A stretch of 64,000 nucleotides of DNA from Caldimonas thermodepolymerans (GTDB taxonomy: Bacteria; Pseudomonadota; Gammaproteobacteria; Burkholderiales; Burkholderiaceae_C): the NCBI RefSeq assembly GCF_015476235.1, contig NZ_CP064338.1, forward strand, positions 1,364,001 through 1,428,000. Reading direction: 5' to 3'. Positions 52,381 to 62,461 of the stretch are shown here, in pieces (the first letter of the stretch is position 1; each line of letters opens with the position of its first letter). Below the pieces are notes generated by a model that was not told the DNA's origin, made no database searches, and worked only from the letters and a program-made list of their open reading frames with translations. A program made the translations under genes and the position numbers.

Positions 52381-53940
52381 ATGAATGCTCCCGCTGCGCC
52401 CACGCCGGCGCCGATGCAGGGCCGGGCCCTGGCGCTCGGCACGCTGGCGCTGTCGCTGGCGACCTTCATGAACGTGCTCGACACGTCGATCGCGAACGTG
52501 TCGCTGCCGGCCATCGCGGGCGACCTGGGCGTCAGCCCCGACCAGGGCACCTGGGTCATCACCAGCTTCGGCGTGGCCAACGCGATCTCGGTGCCGCTGA
52601 CCGGCTGGCTCACGCAGCGCTTCGGCGCGGTGCGGCTGTTCACCGCCAGCGTGCTGCTGTTCGTGCTGGCCTCGTGGCTGTGCGGGCTGGCGCCGTCGCT
52701 GGAGCTGCTGATCGCCTTCCGCGTGTTGCAGGGGCTGGTGGCCGGGCCGATGATCCCCCTGTCGCAGACGCTGCTGCTGTCGAGCTACCCGCGCTCGCGC
52801 GCCGGCTCGGCGCTGGCGATGTGGTCCATCACGACGCTGGTCGCGCCGGTGGTCGGCCCGCTGCTGGGCGGCTGGATCACCGACAACATCTCCTGGCCGT
52901 GGATCTTCTACATCAACGTGCCGGTCGGGCTGGTGGCCGCCGTCATCACCTGGGTGCTGTACCGCGACCGCGAGACGCCGACGCGGCGCCTGCCGATCGA
53001 CACGGTGGGCCTGGGGCTGCTGGTGCTGTGGGTGGGCGCGCTGCAGGTCATGCTCGACAAGGGCAAGGAGCTGGACTGGTTCCACTCCGGCCAGATCGTC
53101 GCGCTGGCGGTGGTGTCGCTGATCGGCTTCGCGGTGTTCCTGGTCTGGGAACTGACCGAGAAGCACCCCATCGTCGACCTGCGCCTGTTCGCGCGACGCA
53201 ACTTCGCGCTCGGCGCGGTGACGCTGGCGGTGGGCTACGGCCTGTTCTTCGGCAACGTCGTGCTGCTGCCGCTGTGGCTGCAGCAGTACATGGGCTACAC
53301 CGCGACCGCGGCGGGCATGGCGCTCGCGCCGGTGGGCATCCTGGCGATCCTGCTGTCGCCGCTGGTGGGGCGCAGCGTCGGCCGCATGGACCCGCGCTGG
53401 CTGGCCACCACGGCGTTCGTGCTGTTCGCCGTCGTCCTGTGGATGCGTGCCAACTTCACGCCGCAGGCCGACCAGTGGAGCATCCTGCTGCCCACCATCG
53501 TGCAGGGCGCGGCGGTGGCGTTCTTCTTCATCCCGCTGATGAGCATCACGCTCTCGGGGCTGGGGCCGGAGCGCATCCCCGCGGCCTCGGGGCTGAGCAA
53601 CTTCGTGCGCATCACCGCGGGCGCGTTCGGCACCTCGATCGCGACCACGATGTGGTCGGACCGCGCCGCGATGCACCACGCACACCTGGTCGAGCACCTC
53701 ACGCCGGCCGACCCGGTGGCGATGGAGGCGCTGGGCCGGCTGACCGCCCAGGGCCTGACGCAGCAGCAGGCGCTGGAGTACCTCAACCGCATGGTCGACC
53801 TGCAGGCCTACACGCGGGCGGTGGACGACATCTTCCTCGCCTCGGCGCTGCTGTTCCTGGCCCTGGTCGGGATGGTGTGGCTCGCGCAGCGCCCGGCCCC
53901 GTCGGCCCCGAAGCCGGCCGATGGCGGCGGTGCGCACTGA
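52381..53940 (+). CDS. emrB: EmrB/QacA-family DHA2 multidrug MFS transporter
   Basis: This 519-residue major-facilitator protein has fourteen helices (DHA2 family). Motif A-like GWLTQRFGAVRLF, motif D1 MNVLDTSIANVSLPAI (about 31-46, characteristic of DHA2 pumps) and motif C-like APVVGPLLGGWIT are present. It uses the proton gradient to export hydrophobic toxic compounds such as uncouplers, antibiotics or phenolics through the EmrA adaptor and the NodT channel. The three genes are contiguous with gaps of 34 and 15 bp. Confidence 0.94.
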   Translation: MNAPAAPTPAPMQGRALALGTLALSLATFMNVLDTSIANVSLPAIAGDLGVSPDQGTWVITSFGVANAISVPLTGWLTQRFGAVRLFTASVLLFVLASWLCGLAPSLELLIAFRVLQGLVAGPMIPLSQTLLLSSYPRSRAGSALAMWSITTLVAPVVGPLLGGWITDNISWPWIFYINVPVGLVAAVITWVLYRDRETPTRRLPIDTVGLGLLVLWVGALQVMLDKGKELDWFHSGQIVALAVVSLIGFAVFLVWELTEKHPIVDLRLFARRNFALGAVTLAVGYGLFFGNVVLLPLWLQQYMGYTATAAGMALAPVGILAILLSPLVGRSVGRMDPRWLATTAFVLFAVVLWMRANFTPQADQWSILLPTIVQGAAVAFFFIPLMSITLSGLGPERIPAASGLSNFVRITAGAFGTSIATTMWSDRAAMHHAHLVEHLTPADPVAMEALGRLTAQGLTQQQALEYLNRMVDLQAYTRAVDDIFLASALLFLALVGMVWLAQRPAPSAPKPADGGGAH

Positions 53941-53946
53941 ACGCGG

Positions 53947-55023
53947 CTACAGCCGCAGCCGCGCCGCGTAGCCGGTCATCTCGAGGTAGCCGCGGCCGAC
54001 ACGGTGGCCGCCGGCGTCGAGCAGGTCGCTCAGGCCTTCCCAGTACACCGCGCCGCTCGAGGCGCGGCTGTCCAGTTCCTGCGCGTCGAGCCGGGCGCGC
54101 ACCGCGAAGCGCCCGGCCGGCGTGTCGACCTGCCATTCGACCGGATAGGTCGCGCCGGTGGCCGGGCTGGTCCAGCGCCGCCCCGGCGTGAAGCGCACCT
54201 CGCCCGGCGCGAAGCTGCGCGCCGCCTGCCCGGGCACGCGGAAGCTGCCGCCGGCCCACAGCGCGCCGCCGTCGCGCCGGCGCAGCTGGAAGGCGGTCAG
54301 CGCGCTGCCGTCGTCCAGGTTCATGCCGATCCAGTCCCAGCCCAGCGCCTCGGCGTCGAGCAGCTCCTCGCTCCACTCATGGTCCAGCCAGGCACGGCCC
54401 TGCACGGCGTGCGCCTCGCTGCCGAGCAGCAGCCGTCCCTCGACGGCCAGCTGGGGCTGCGAGTAGTAGTAGCTGGCCTGCCCGGGGCGCGGGCCCTTGC
54501 GCGACCAGCCGGCCTCGCCCTGCAGCAGCACCGGCTGGGTCTCGCGCAGCGCGAAGTCCATCGCGAAGCCCTGCGCCGGCAGCTGCGCGAGGTAGCGGCT
54601 CGCCTCGGCGGGGCCTTCGCGGCGCAGGAACCAGTCGCGCAGGCTCACGTCGGTGTCGGCCTCGGCCGCCTGCGCGATGCCGAAGCCGGCGCGCGCGATG
54701 CGCTGGTCGTGCAGCAGCCGGCCCCCCTGCAGGTCGGTGACGGCGGCATGCGCGAACAGCAACTGGTGGGCCGCGAAGCGGCTCGGGTTGCCCTGCGCGG
54801 TGTCGATGCGCGAGCGGAAGAACGTGATCTGGAAGCCGAACTCGCGCTGCTGCGGCGTCTGCAGCGCGCCGGTGACGTACCACCACTCGGTGCGGTGGTC
54901 CGGGTGCGCGCCGAAGTCGCGCGGAAAGACGAGTGCTCGGCCCGGTTGCACCACCGGGGCGGCGCGCAGCGCGAGCGGCCAGGCCGCGGCCAGCAGCAGG
55001 AGCGGGCGCCTGCGCATCTTCAT
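53947..55023 (-). CDS. Secreted lipocalin-like protein, AttH/CrtC family
   Basis: The 358-residue protein has an N-terminal signal peptide (about 1-21). The two-lobed AttH/carotenoid 1,2-hydratase-like fold is shown by DFGAHPDHRTEWWYVTG, FGFQITFFRSR, RAWLDHEWSEELL and WDWIGMNLDDGSALTAFQLR. AttH proteins lie next to ABC transporters and are thought to handle hydrophobic ligands in the periplasm; carotenoid hydration is not implied. The ATG shares one base with the permease stop and follows AAGGAGG. It is the third part of a scattered ABC locus (permease 55023-57572, ATPase 59402-60076). Confidence 0.9.
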   Translation of the reverse strand: MKMRRRPLLLLAAAWPLALRAAPVVQPGRALVFPRDFGAHPDHRTEWWYVTGALQTPQQREFGFQITFFRSRIDTAQGNPSRFAAHQLLFAHAAVTDLQGGRLLHDQRIARAGFGIAQAAEADTDVSLRDWFLRREGPAEASRYLAQLPAQGFAMDFALRETQPVLLQGEAGWSRKGPRPGQASYYYSQPQLAVEGRLLLGSEAHAVQGRAWLDHEWSEELLDAEALGWDWIGMNLDDGSALTAFQLRRRDGGALWAGGSFRVPGQAARSFAPGEVRFTPGRRWTSPATGATYPVEWQVDTPAGRFAVRARLDAQELDSRASSGAVYWEGLSDLLDAGGHRVGRGYLEMTGYAARLRL

Positions 55024-57572
55024 CACCAGTCCTCCTTGACGGCCAGCACGGCCGAGGGGCTGGCCGCCGCACGGCCGGCGAGGCAGGCGGTGACCGTGCC
55101 CGCGACGACCACCGCGGCAGCGAGCGCAAGCAGCCGGGCCCAGGGCAGCAGCAGGTCCATGCTCCAGTGGAAGCTCTGCGGGTTGACCACGTGCACCAGC
55201 ACCACGCTCACCGCCAGGCCCAGCGTGACGCCCAGCAGCGCGCCGACCGCGGTCCAGGCCGCGCCTTCGCCGGCCACCACCGCCAGCACCTGCGCGCGGG
55301 TGAAGCCCAGGTGGCGCAGCAGGCCGAACTCCTTGCGGCGCGCCAGCACCTGCGCCGAGAAGCTCGCCGCCACGCCGAACAGGCCGATGCCGATGGCCAC
55401 CGCCTGCAGCCAGTAGGTCACGGCGAAGCTGCGATCGAAGATCTGCAGCGAGCGCGCGCGGATCTCGCCGACCGAGGCGAAGTCGAGCAGCGCCGGATCG
55501 TCGGCCAGCGCGCGCAGCCCGGCCTGCACCGCGGCCAGGTCCGCATCGTCGGCCAGCCACAGCGCCAGCTCGTTGACGCGCCGGTCGCCGGTCAGGCGCA
55601 CGAAGTCGTCGTGGTCCAGCACCACCGAGCCGTGCTGGCGCGCGTAGTCGCGCCAGACCCCGCGCACGTGGGCCGTCACCGGCGGGCGTCCGGGCACCAG
55701 CGGCAGCGCCAGCACGGTGCCGGGCCGGGCACCGTACAGGTCCACCATCGCCTCGCTGACGAACACCGCCAGCGCACCGGGCGGGGCCGGGCGCAGTTCG
55801 CCGGCCAGCGGCAGGCGGCGCTCCGGTTGGTCGAGCGGGCGCGCGATCAGCGCCACGCCCGGGCGGGCCGGGTCCAGCGCCAGGGTGGTCACGCGCAGCG
55901 CCTCGACCCGCGCGACGCCGGGCAGGGCGGTCGCCGCCTGCACCATCTCCGGCGGCAGGTGCACCGCATCGGCCGTGGCGCCGGCACTGGTGCGCACGTA
56001 GAGGTCGGCCGGCAGCACGGCGTCCAGCCAGCGCGAGACCGAATCGCGGAAGCTCGCGACCATCACGGTCAGCGCCACCGCGAGGCTGAGGCTGGCGACC
56101 ACGCCGGCCACGGCCACCGTCGCGGTGTGGCGCATGCGCCGCGCCCGCTCCAGCGCGAGCAGCGCCTGCGCCGAGCGCGGCGCCGGCCACAGGCGCAGCA
56201 GCAGCGCTACGGCGTCGGGCACGCAGGCGATGCCGCCGATCAGCAGTGCCGCGACCGACAGGTACGCGAACACCGGCATGCCGGCCACCGGAGGCAGCAG
56301 GGCCAGGACCACGCCGGTGGCCAGCAGCGCCGCGCCCAGCCCGCGCCGGTTGGCCGCCGACAGCCGGCCGCCCAGTCCCTTGAGGGCCTGCGCCGGGGCG
56401 ATGGCCTGCGCGGCGCGTGCCGGCACCCAGCCGCCCGCGAGTGCCGCGAGCAGCCCGAGCGCGCCGTAGGCCAGCGCCGCGGTGGCGGAGAACTGCAGCG
56501 ACGGTGCCACGCCCGGGAAGTAACCTCCGCCCAGGTCGCCGCCCAGCAGGCGCAGCGCCAGCGCCGCCAGCGCGGTGCCGGCGGCCAGGCCCAGCGTGCT
56601 GCCCAGCAGCCCGACCAGCGCGGCTTCCGCGAGCACCAGCTTCAGGCGCTCGTGCGCGGCCAGCCCCAGCACGCCGAGCAGCGCGAGCTGCTGCTGGCGC
56701 CGCGCCACCGACAGCGACAGCACCGAGAACACCAGGAAGCCGCCGGTGAACAGCGCCACCAGCGACAGCACCGTCAGGTTGACACGGTAGGCGCGCGAAA
56801 CGTTGGAGACACGCTGCGTCGCAGCATCCGGCTCGGCCGCGCGCACGTCGGCCGGCAGGTCCAGCGCGGCGAGCGCCTGCGCCGGGTCCGTTCCCGGCAC
56901 GAAGCGCAGGTCCAGTCGCGAGAGGCGTCCCAGCCTGCCGAGCAGCCACTGCGCGGCGCCGATGTCCATCACACCGACCGGCGTGCCGGCCGCGCTGACG
57001 CTGCCGACCACGCGCAGGCGCCGCCATTGCAGGCCGACCTGCACCTCGACCGTCTCGCCCGGTGCGACGCCCAGCGCCTGCTGCGCGGCGGCGTTGAGCG
57101 AGATCGCGTCGTTGGCGAACAGGTCCAGCCGGTCCTGCCCGTCGGCCAGGCGCGGCACCAGGGCCGGGGCCAGCGGGCCGGCGGCCAGCGCGTCCACGCC
57201 CAGCAGGCGCAGGCGTTGCCGCTCCCCGCCCGGGCGGCGCGCCAGGGTGCCGGCCTCGATCACCGGGCTGGCGTGCTCGACGGTGGGATGCGCCGCGACG
57301 CGGGCGTAGAGGTCCTCGTCGAGGTCGCCGGCTGCGCCGCGCAGCTCGAGGTCGGGCTGGCCGTTGACCGAGCGCACCGCGGCGCTGAACTCGCTGAGCG
57401 CCGACTGGTTGATCAGGTGCACCGCGAACGACAGGGCCACGCCCAGCAGCACCGCCAGCACGGCCGTGGCGTGCCGCCAGGGATGCTGGCGCCATTCCCC
57501 GGCCGAGTAGACGCGCAACAGCGCGGCCAGCGGCATGCGGGGCGGGCGGTGGACGGACGCAAGGGACTTCAT
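55023..57572 (-). CDS. FtsX/MacB-type ABC transporter permease (double FtsX)
   Basis: The 849-residue membrane protein has ten or so helices arranged as two FtsX domains (about 260-380 and 720-845). Each follows a large periplasmic MacB-PCD-like domain (about 60-250 and 480-700), plus a central cluster of helices. This is the architecture of the LolC/MacB-superfamily permeases that move lipoproteins, lipids or toxins by mechanotransmission. Start 57572 is chosen; 57536 is also possible and neither has a ribosome site. A CACAAT hexamer lies near 57590 on the minus strand. The ATPase is probably the LolD-like protein at 59402-60076. Confidence 0.88.
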   Translation of the reverse strand: MKSLASVHRPPRMPLAALLRVYSAGEWRQHPWRHATAVLAVLLGVALSFAVHLINQSALSEFSAAVRSVNGQPDLELRGAAGDLDEDLYARVAAHPTVEHASPVIEAGTLARRPGGERQRLRLLGVDALAAGPLAPALVPRLADGQDRLDLFANDAISLNAAAQQALGVAPGETVEVQVGLQWRRLRVVGSVSAAGTPVGVMDIGAAQWLLGRLGRLSRLDLRFVPGTDPAQALAALDLPADVRAAEPDAATQRVSNVSRAYRVNLTVLSLVALFTGGFLVFSVLSLSVARRQQQLALLGVLGLAAHERLKLVLAEAALVGLLGSTLGLAAGTALAALALRLLGGDLGGGYFPGVAPSLQFSATAALAYGALGLLAALAGGWVPARAAQAIAPAQALKGLGGRLSAANRRGLGAALLATGVVLALLPPVAGMPVFAYLSVAALLIGGIACVPDAVALLLRLWPAPRSAQALLALERARRMRHTATVAVAGVVASLSLAVALTVMVASFRDSVSRWLDAVLPADLYVRTSAGATADAVHLPPEMVQAATALPGVARVEALRVTTLALDPARPGVALIARPLDQPERRLPLAGELRPAPPGALAVFVSEAMVDLYGARPGTVLALPLVPGRPPVTAHVRGVWRDYARQHGSVVLDHDDFVRLTGDRRVNELALWLADDADLAAVQAGLRALADDPALLDFASVGEIRARSLQIFDRSFAVTYWLQAVAIGIGLFGVAASFSAQVLARRKEFGLLRHLGFTRAQVLAVVAGEGAAWTAVGALLGVTLGLAVSVVLVHVVNPQSFHWSMDLLLPWARLLALAAAVVVAGTVTACLAGRAAASPSAVLAVKEDW

Positions 57573-57711
57573 GGGCACACGGGTGAAAGCGCCATTGTGC
57601 GGGTCCAGGGCGTTCGCGTATGCTTGACCGTTTCGGTGTGGGGGCCCGGCCGGCCGCGTCGGCGCACCCCCACCGCATGGCTCGCGCCGCTCCTGTTCCC
57701 GGTCCCCCATC

Positions 57712-58536
57712 GTGAATCCTCCAGCCATCTCCGGCGGGACGTCTGCCCGTCGTGCCTCGTCGGGCGCCGTGCATGCATGGCTGCTCGGGCTGGGCCTCGA
57801 GCGCGCGCTGGCGGTGCTGATGCTCGTGGCCTGGGCCGCGGCGCTGCTCGTCACCTGCGCGGTGCTGACCTTCTCCTCGCAAGGCTCGCTCGCGCTCGGC
57901 CTGACGATCGCGTCGGTGTGCGTGCTGACGATCACGCCGGTGCTCGGCTACGTGGTGCTCAAGCTGGTCTACGAGCTGGAGGCCTCGCGCGAGCAGATCC
58001 GGCTGCTGGCCATCACCGACGACCTGACCGAGAGCTACAACCGGCGCCACTTCATGGACGTGGCCGAGGCCGAGTTCGTGCGCTCGCGCGTGCAGCGCCT
58101 GCCGATGGGGCTGCTGCTGATCGACGCGGACCACTTCAAGCGGGTCAACGACACCCACGGGCACCAGTGCGGCGACACGCTGCTGCGCGAGATCGCGCTG
58201 GCGTGCCGCGGCGCCCTGCGGGGCAGCGACGTCATCGCCCGCTTCGGCGGCGAGGAGCTGATCGTGCTGCTGCCCCACACCGACCTGGCCGGCGCGATGG
58301 CGATCGCCGAGCGCATCCGCCGGCGCGTGGCGCGGCTGTCGATCGACTGGCGGACCGAGCGGGTCGAGGCCACGGTGAGCCTCGGGGTGGCCGCGCTGCG
58401 GCCGGACACGCCGTCACTGGACGCGCTGATCCACGAGGCCGACCAGGCGCTCTACGACGCCAAGCGCAAGGGCCGCAACCAGGTGGCCAGCCGGCCGTCC
58501 GCCGTGCACGAGGTGATCGAGGTTCAGGCGACCTGA
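57712..58536 (+). CDS. Membrane diguanylate cyclase (GGDEF)
   Basis: This 274-residue protein has two N-terminal helices (about 31-55, 60-84) and a GGDEF domain (about 98-262). The active-site GGEEL is at 179-183, preceded five residues earlier by an RGSD (170-173) allosteric I-site, and DADHFKRVNDTHGH carries the conserved metal and base residues. Catalysis of two GTP to c-di-GMP is therefore expected, with product inhibition. No extracellular sensory domain is present. Translation starts at a GTG. Its 3' end overlaps the convergent diiron-protein gene by 13 bp. Confidence 0.92.
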   Translation: MNPPAISGGTSARRASSGAVHAWLLGLGLERALAVLMLVAWAAALLVTCAVLTFSSQGSLALGLTIASVCVLTITPVLGYVVLKLVYELEASREQIRLLAITDDLTESYNRRHFMDVAEAEFVRSRVQRLPMGLLLIDADHFKRVNDTHGHQCGDTLLREIALACRGALRGSDVIARFGGEELIVLLPHTDLAGAMAIAERIRRRVARLSIDWRTERVEATVSLGVAALRPDTPSLDALIHEADQALYDAKRKGRNQVASRPSAVHEVIEVQAT

Positions 58537-59312
58537 CGCAGCGTGGCGCGCGGCACGCGGTAGTGCTCGTCGGTCATCAGGTCGATGCCGCAGCTCAGGC
58601 CCTGCACCCACTCGATGAACTCCTGCACCGCCGCACCCTTCATCGGCGCGCCGTGCTGCGGGACGATCATGTCGATGCGCAGGTTGCGCACCATGTTGGC
58701 CCACAGGCGCAGGATCTTGTTCGACACCATCAGCCGGCGGTGGAACTTCTCCATGCGCGGGATGTGATCGGCCAGCGAGGTGACGAACTCGGCGGGCTTG
58801 ACGTCCGTGCCGAGCGAGGCGCCCAGGTCGCCGGAGAACAGGATGCGGCTGATCGGGTCGTAGAACTGGAAGTTGCCCTCGGCGTGCATGAAGTGCGCGG
58901 GCAGCGCGATCAGGTGGGAATTGCCGATCGGGATGTACATGCCCTCGTCGGGGATGCCGATGATGCGGCCTTCGGTCTTGCCCGGCTTGCAGAAGTGCGG
59001 CGCGAAGCGTTCCCACACGCGCGAGATGTAGAGCGTGGCCTCGGTGCCGGTCATCCAGCGGTCCAGCGAGGCGATGATGTCCGGGTCGGCGTGCGAGGCC
59101 AGCAGCGCCGACAGGCGGCTGGGCGCGAAGTGGCGCGACATGCCCAGGTACAGCTCGCTGTAGGCGAGGTTCCCGCCCGGGTCGAGGATGGCGCCCGTGT
59201 CGTCGTTGACGATCAGGAACTGGTTGGCCTGCACGGCCTCTCCGCCCTCATGGGAGAGGTCGCTGAACATCAGGCATTTGTGGCCTTTGTGGTTATAGAG
59301 CTCGATGGGCAT
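58524..59312 (-). CDS. MBL-fold diiron protein, oxygen-binding (ODP/FprA-like)
   Basis: The 262-residue metallo-beta-lactamase-fold protein resembles the diiron domain of flavodiiron proteins without a flavodoxin domain. Predicted iron ligands are His74, Asp76 and Asp78 (SHADPDI; the middle acidic residue is Asp where FprA has Glu), His143 (FMHAEG), Asp162 (SGDLG) and His220 (PQHG). ODP proteins in other bacteria reversibly bind O2 and signal to chemotaxis receptors; O2 reduction would need an electron donor not seen here. The start at 59312 is preferred; a longer frame exists to 59375. It converges on the diguanylate cyclase with a 13-bp overlap. Confidence 0.85.
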   Translation of the reverse strand: MPIELYNHKGHKCLMFSDLSHEGGEAVQANQFLIVNDDTGAILDPGGNLAYSELYLGMSRHFAPSRLSALLASHADPDIIASLDRWMTGTEATLYISRVWERFAPHFCKPGKTEGRIIGIPDEGMYIPIGNSHLIALPAHFMHAEGNFQFYDPISRILFSGDLGASLGTDVKPAEFVTSLADHIPRMEKFHRRLMVSNKILRLWANMVRNLRIDMIVPQHGAPMKGAAVQEFIEWVQGLSCGIDLMTDEHYRVPRATLRQVA

Positions 59313-59401
59313 GGCGGCACACGTTTGAGATGGATCAGGCGATGGCCCCACTCTAGAGGCCTCGATCTGGTGCACCCTTGATGCCGATCAACGTGTCCGG
59401 G

Positions 59402-60076
59402 TCAGTGCGGCGCCCTTGCGACATCGTTCATGCCCGAAACCGTGAGTTCCATCACACGGTCGGCCACGCCGGCCGCGGCCCGCGAGTGCGTGACCAGCAC
59501 GCAGGCCGCGCCGTGCTCGCGGGTCTGCTCGCGCAGCGCCTGCAGCACCTGGCGGGCACTGCCCGGGTCGAGGTTGCCGGTCGGCTCGTCGGCCAGCAGC
59601 AGCGCCGGGCGGTGGATCAGCGCGCGGGCGATCGCCACGCGCTGCACCTGTCCGCCCGAGAGCTGCTGTGGCAGGCGCGACCCGAGCCCGGCCAGCCCCA
59701 CCGATCGCAGCGCCTGCTCGACGCGACCGTCGTCGGGCTCGCCCAGCAGCATCAGCGGCAGCGCGACGTTCTGCGCCACCGTCAGGTGCGGCAGCACATG
59801 GAAGGCCTGGAACACGAACCCCAGGTGCCGGCGGCGCCAGTGCGCCTGCTGCGCCTCGTCGGCATGGGTGATGTCGAAGCCCAGCACGCGCACTTCGCCC
59901 GCATCGGGCCGGTCCAGCCCCGCGATGCAGTTGAGCAGGGTGGACTTGCCCACGCCGGATTCGCCCAGGATCGCGACGAACTCGCCGCGCGACACCTGCA
60001 GGTCCACGCCCTGGAACACCGCCGCTTCGCCGTAGCGGCGCGCCAGCCCGCGCACGTCCAGCACGACTTCGCTCAT
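59402..60076 (-). CDS. ABC transporter ATP-binding protein, LolD/MacB type
   Basis: The 224-residue ATPase has Walker [10 protein letters not shown] (near 35), Q-loop [14 protein letters not shown], signature LSGGQVQR, Walker [13 protein letters not shown] and the His switch VTHSRAA. The PHLTV and DEPTGNLD segments are typical of MacB/LolD-type ATPases that serve FtsX permeases. Such ATPases usually sit directly beside the permease; here the likely permease (55023-57572) and its lipocalin-like partner are separated from it by two unrelated genes. Its ATG overlaps the miaA stop (ATGA), so it is translated as part of the miaA row. Confidence 0.92.
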   Translation of the reverse strand: MSEVVLDVRGLARRYGEAAVFQGVDLQVSRGEFVAILGESGVGKSTLLNCIAGLDRPDAGEVRVLGFDITHADEAQQAHWRRRHLGFVFQAFHVLPHLTVAQNVALPLMLLGEPDDGRVEQALRSVGLAGLGSRLPQQLSGGQVQRVAIARALIHRPALLLADEPTGNLDPGSARQVLQALREQTREHGAACVLVTHSRAAAGVADRVMELTVSGMNDVARAPH

Positions 60077-61014
60077 GCCGCCTCCGCGGCGGCGCGCACG
60101 CGCTGCACCACCTGCTCGACCGCGTCGGGGGCGTCGCAGGCCACCACCTGCCGGTAGGGCATGCCACGCAGCCAGGTCAGCTGCCGCTTGGCGAGCTGGC
60201 GCGTGGCGGCGATGCCGCGCTCGGGCAGCTCGTGCGGCGGGAACAGCCCGTCGAGCATCTCCCAGGCCTGCCGGTAGCCCACGCAGCGCATCGAGGGCAT
60301 TGCCAGCGACAGGTCGCCGCGCGCGCGCAGGCGCTGCACCTCGTCGACGAAGCCGGCGGCGAGCATCTGCTCGAAGCGCTGCGCGATGCGCCGGTGCAGC
60401 CAGGCCCGGTCGGCGGGTTCCAGCGAGACCAGGGTCACGCCCTCGGGGGCCGCGCGCGTGCCGCCGAAGCGGTCGGTGTGGAAGGCCGACAGCGGGCGCC
60501 CCGAGACGCGGTACACCTCCAGCGCGCGCTGGATGCGCTGCGCGTCGTTGGGCGACAGGCGCGCCGCGGTGACTGGGTCGACCTCGGCGAGGCGGGCGTG
60601 CAGCGCCGGCCAGCCCAGGCGGGCGGCCTCCGCGTCGAGCGCGGCGCGGATGGCCGGGTCGGCCGCCGGCAGGGCGTCGATGCCATCCAGCAGCGCCTTG
60701 AAGTACAGCATCGTGCCGCCCACGAGCAACGGCAGCCGGCCGCGCGCGCGGATCTCGCCGATCAGCCGTTGCGCGTCGGCGACGAACTGCGCAGCCGAGT
60801 AGGCCTCGTCCGGTTCGATGATGTCGATCAGGTGATGCGGCACCAGCGCGCGTTCCCCGGCGCTGGGCTTGGCGGTGCCGATGTCCATGCCGCGGTAGAC
60901 CAGCGCCGAATCGACGCTGACGATCTCCACCGGCAGCTGGCGGGCCACCGCCAGCGCGGCGGCCGTCTTGCCCGAGGCGGTCGGCCCCGCGAGACAGACG
61001 TAGCGGGAACTCAT
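60073..61014 (-). CDS. miaA: tRNA dimethylallyltransferase
   Basis: This 313-residue enzyme adds a dimethylallyl group to A37 of tRNAs that read U-starting codons. P-loop GPTASGKT (near 10), [52 protein letters not shown] and [13 protein letters not shown] are all family motifs. The start ATG at 61014 overlaps the Bcr/CflA transporter stop. The longer open frame to 61422 is not supported. It is followed by, and coupled to, the ABC ATPase gene. Confidence 0.96.
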   Translation of the reverse strand: MSSRYVCLAGPTASGKTAAALAVARQLPVEIVSVDSALVYRGMDIGTAKPSAGERALVPHHLIDIIEPDEAYSAAQFVADAQRLIGEIRARGRLPLLVGGTMLYFKALLDGIDALPAADPAIRAALDAEAARLGWPALHARLAEVDPVTAARLSPNDAQRIQRALEVYRVSGRPLSAFHTDRFGGTRAAPEGVTLVSLEPADRAWLHRRIAQRFEQMLAAGFVDEVQRLRARGDLSLAMPSMRCVGYRQAWEMLDGLFPPHELPERGIAATRQLAKRQLTWLRGMPYRQVVACDAPDAVEQVVQRVRAAAEAA

Positions 61015-62261
61015 GAGGCAGCAGAAGGCGTCGGTTCGCCGTGCCGGCGCACCAGCACCCACGCGGCGTAGCCGACCAGCAGCGACCAGAATGCGATGGT
61101 CAGCGCCAGCGGATAGACCGTGCCGTTGTGGCTCCAGCCGATCCAGCTGCTGACGCCGAACGCCAGCACCATGCACAGGAAGCCCGACAGCGCGGCCGCG
61201 GTGCCGGCGCGCGCCGGGAAGGGGCCCACCGCGCCGGTGTGGGCGCAGGGCTGGTGGATGCCGTGGGCCATCATGTAGACGAACTGCGGCACCAGCAGCG
61301 CCAGCGGGTGGCGCACGCCCGCCAGTGCCAGTGCCGCCATCGACAGCCCGCCGGCGAGCGACAGCCCGGCGGCCAGCCGCACGGTGCGCACCACGCCGCG
61401 GCGGGGAATCAGCCGCTGGCACCAGGACGAGCCGATCACGTAGCCCGAGACGACCAGCGAGAACGCCACGCCGAACTGCGCGCGCGTGTATCCCAGCACG
61501 TCGACCAGCACGAACGGCGATCCCGCGATGAAGGTGAACAGCCCGGCGTAGGTGCTGCCGGCCAGCACCGTGTAGGCGCGGAACGTCGGATGGCGCAGGA
61601 TGTCGGCGCTGCTGCGCAGCAGCGGCGCCAGGCGCAGCGCATGCGGGTCGCGCTGCCCGAGGCTCTCGGGCACGCGCAGGCCGATGAACAGCAGCCCCGC
61701 GGCGCCGAACAGTGCCAGCACCGTGAACGTGCCGCGCCAGCCGAACGCGGTCTCGAGCAGGCCGCCCAGCATGGGGCCGAGCAGCGGGATGACGCTCATC
61801 CAGGTCATCGCCTTGGCCAGCACCCGGGCGCCGTCCTGGGGCAGGTAGAAGTCCCGCAGCATGGCGCGCGCGCCGACCACGCAGGCGGCCATCGCGATGC
61901 CCTGCATGAAGCGGCAGGCCACCAGCCAGGCGATGTGCGTGGCCGGCAGGGCCAGCGCGCTGGCCGCGGTGTACAGCAGCAGCCCGCCCAGCAGCACCGG
62001 GCGGCGGCCGTAGCGGTCGGCCACCGGTCCCAGCACCAGCTGCGCCGCGCCGAAGCCGACCACCAGCGCGCTCAGGGTCAGCTGCACCGTGGCGATCGAC
62101 ACGCCGAAGATGCCGGGCAGCGACGGCAGCGAGGGCAGGTAGAAATCGGTCGACAGCGGCTGGGTGCCGAGCAGCAGCGTCAGCGCCAGCACGATGGTCT
62201 GGTTCCCCGGGCGGGACCGTTCGATCGGCGCAGCATCGGAAGGCGTGACGGTGGACGGCAT
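61011..62261 (-). CDS. Bcr/CflA-family multidrug efflux MFS transporter
   Basis: This 416-residue major-facilitator protein has twelve helices. It carries the Bcr/CflA signatures [19 protein letters not shown] at the N-terminus, [20 protein letters not shown] (motif A), [21 protein letters not shown] and [15 protein letters not shown]. Family members export bicyclomycin, chloramphenicol, sulfonamides or cysteine by proton antiport; the substrate is unspecified here. Its stop overlaps the miaA start (ATGA). Confidence 0.93.
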   Translation of the reverse strand: MPSTVTPSDAAPIERSRPGNQTIVLALTLLLGTQPLSTDFYLPSLPSLPGIFGVSIATVQLTLSALVVGFGAAQLVLGPVADRYGRRPVLLGGLLLYTAASALALPATHIAWLVACRFMQGIAMAACVVGARAMLRDFYLPQDGARVLAKAMTWMSVIPLLGPMLGGLLETAFGWRGTFTVLALFGAAGLLFIGLRVPESLGQRDPHALRLAPLLRSSADILRHPTFRAYTVLAGSTYAGLFTFIAGSPFVLVDVLGYTRAQFGVAFSLVVSGYVIGSSWCQRLIPRRGVVRTVRLAAGLSLAGGLSMAALALAGVRHPLALLVPQFVYMMAHGIHQPCAHTGAVGPFPARAGTAAALSGFLCMVLAFGVSSWIGWSHNGTVYPLALTIAFWSLLVGYAAWVLVRRHGEPTPSAAS

Positions 62262-62461
62262 CCCGTCAGCGTAGCAGACGCCCGCGCGCGTGCGTGCGTG
62301 CAGCGCACCGCCGGCCGCGTTTACGCTTGTACACAGTCGTGCGCGCCGAGCCCGGCGGCAGCCGCCGGTTTGCTTTCACAATGCAGTGCCGCCGCGGCGG
62401 CGCCGCTTGCCGGCCGGTCGCCGCGAGCACCACCATCCACATCGCAGCAAGGAGAGCGTTC

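Noticed and set aside
53947-58278. Single 1443-codon minus-strand frame
   Set aside because: Only its last 358 codons match a protein (the AttH-like gene, with its own ATG and ribosome site); the rest is the permease region read in the wrong frame.
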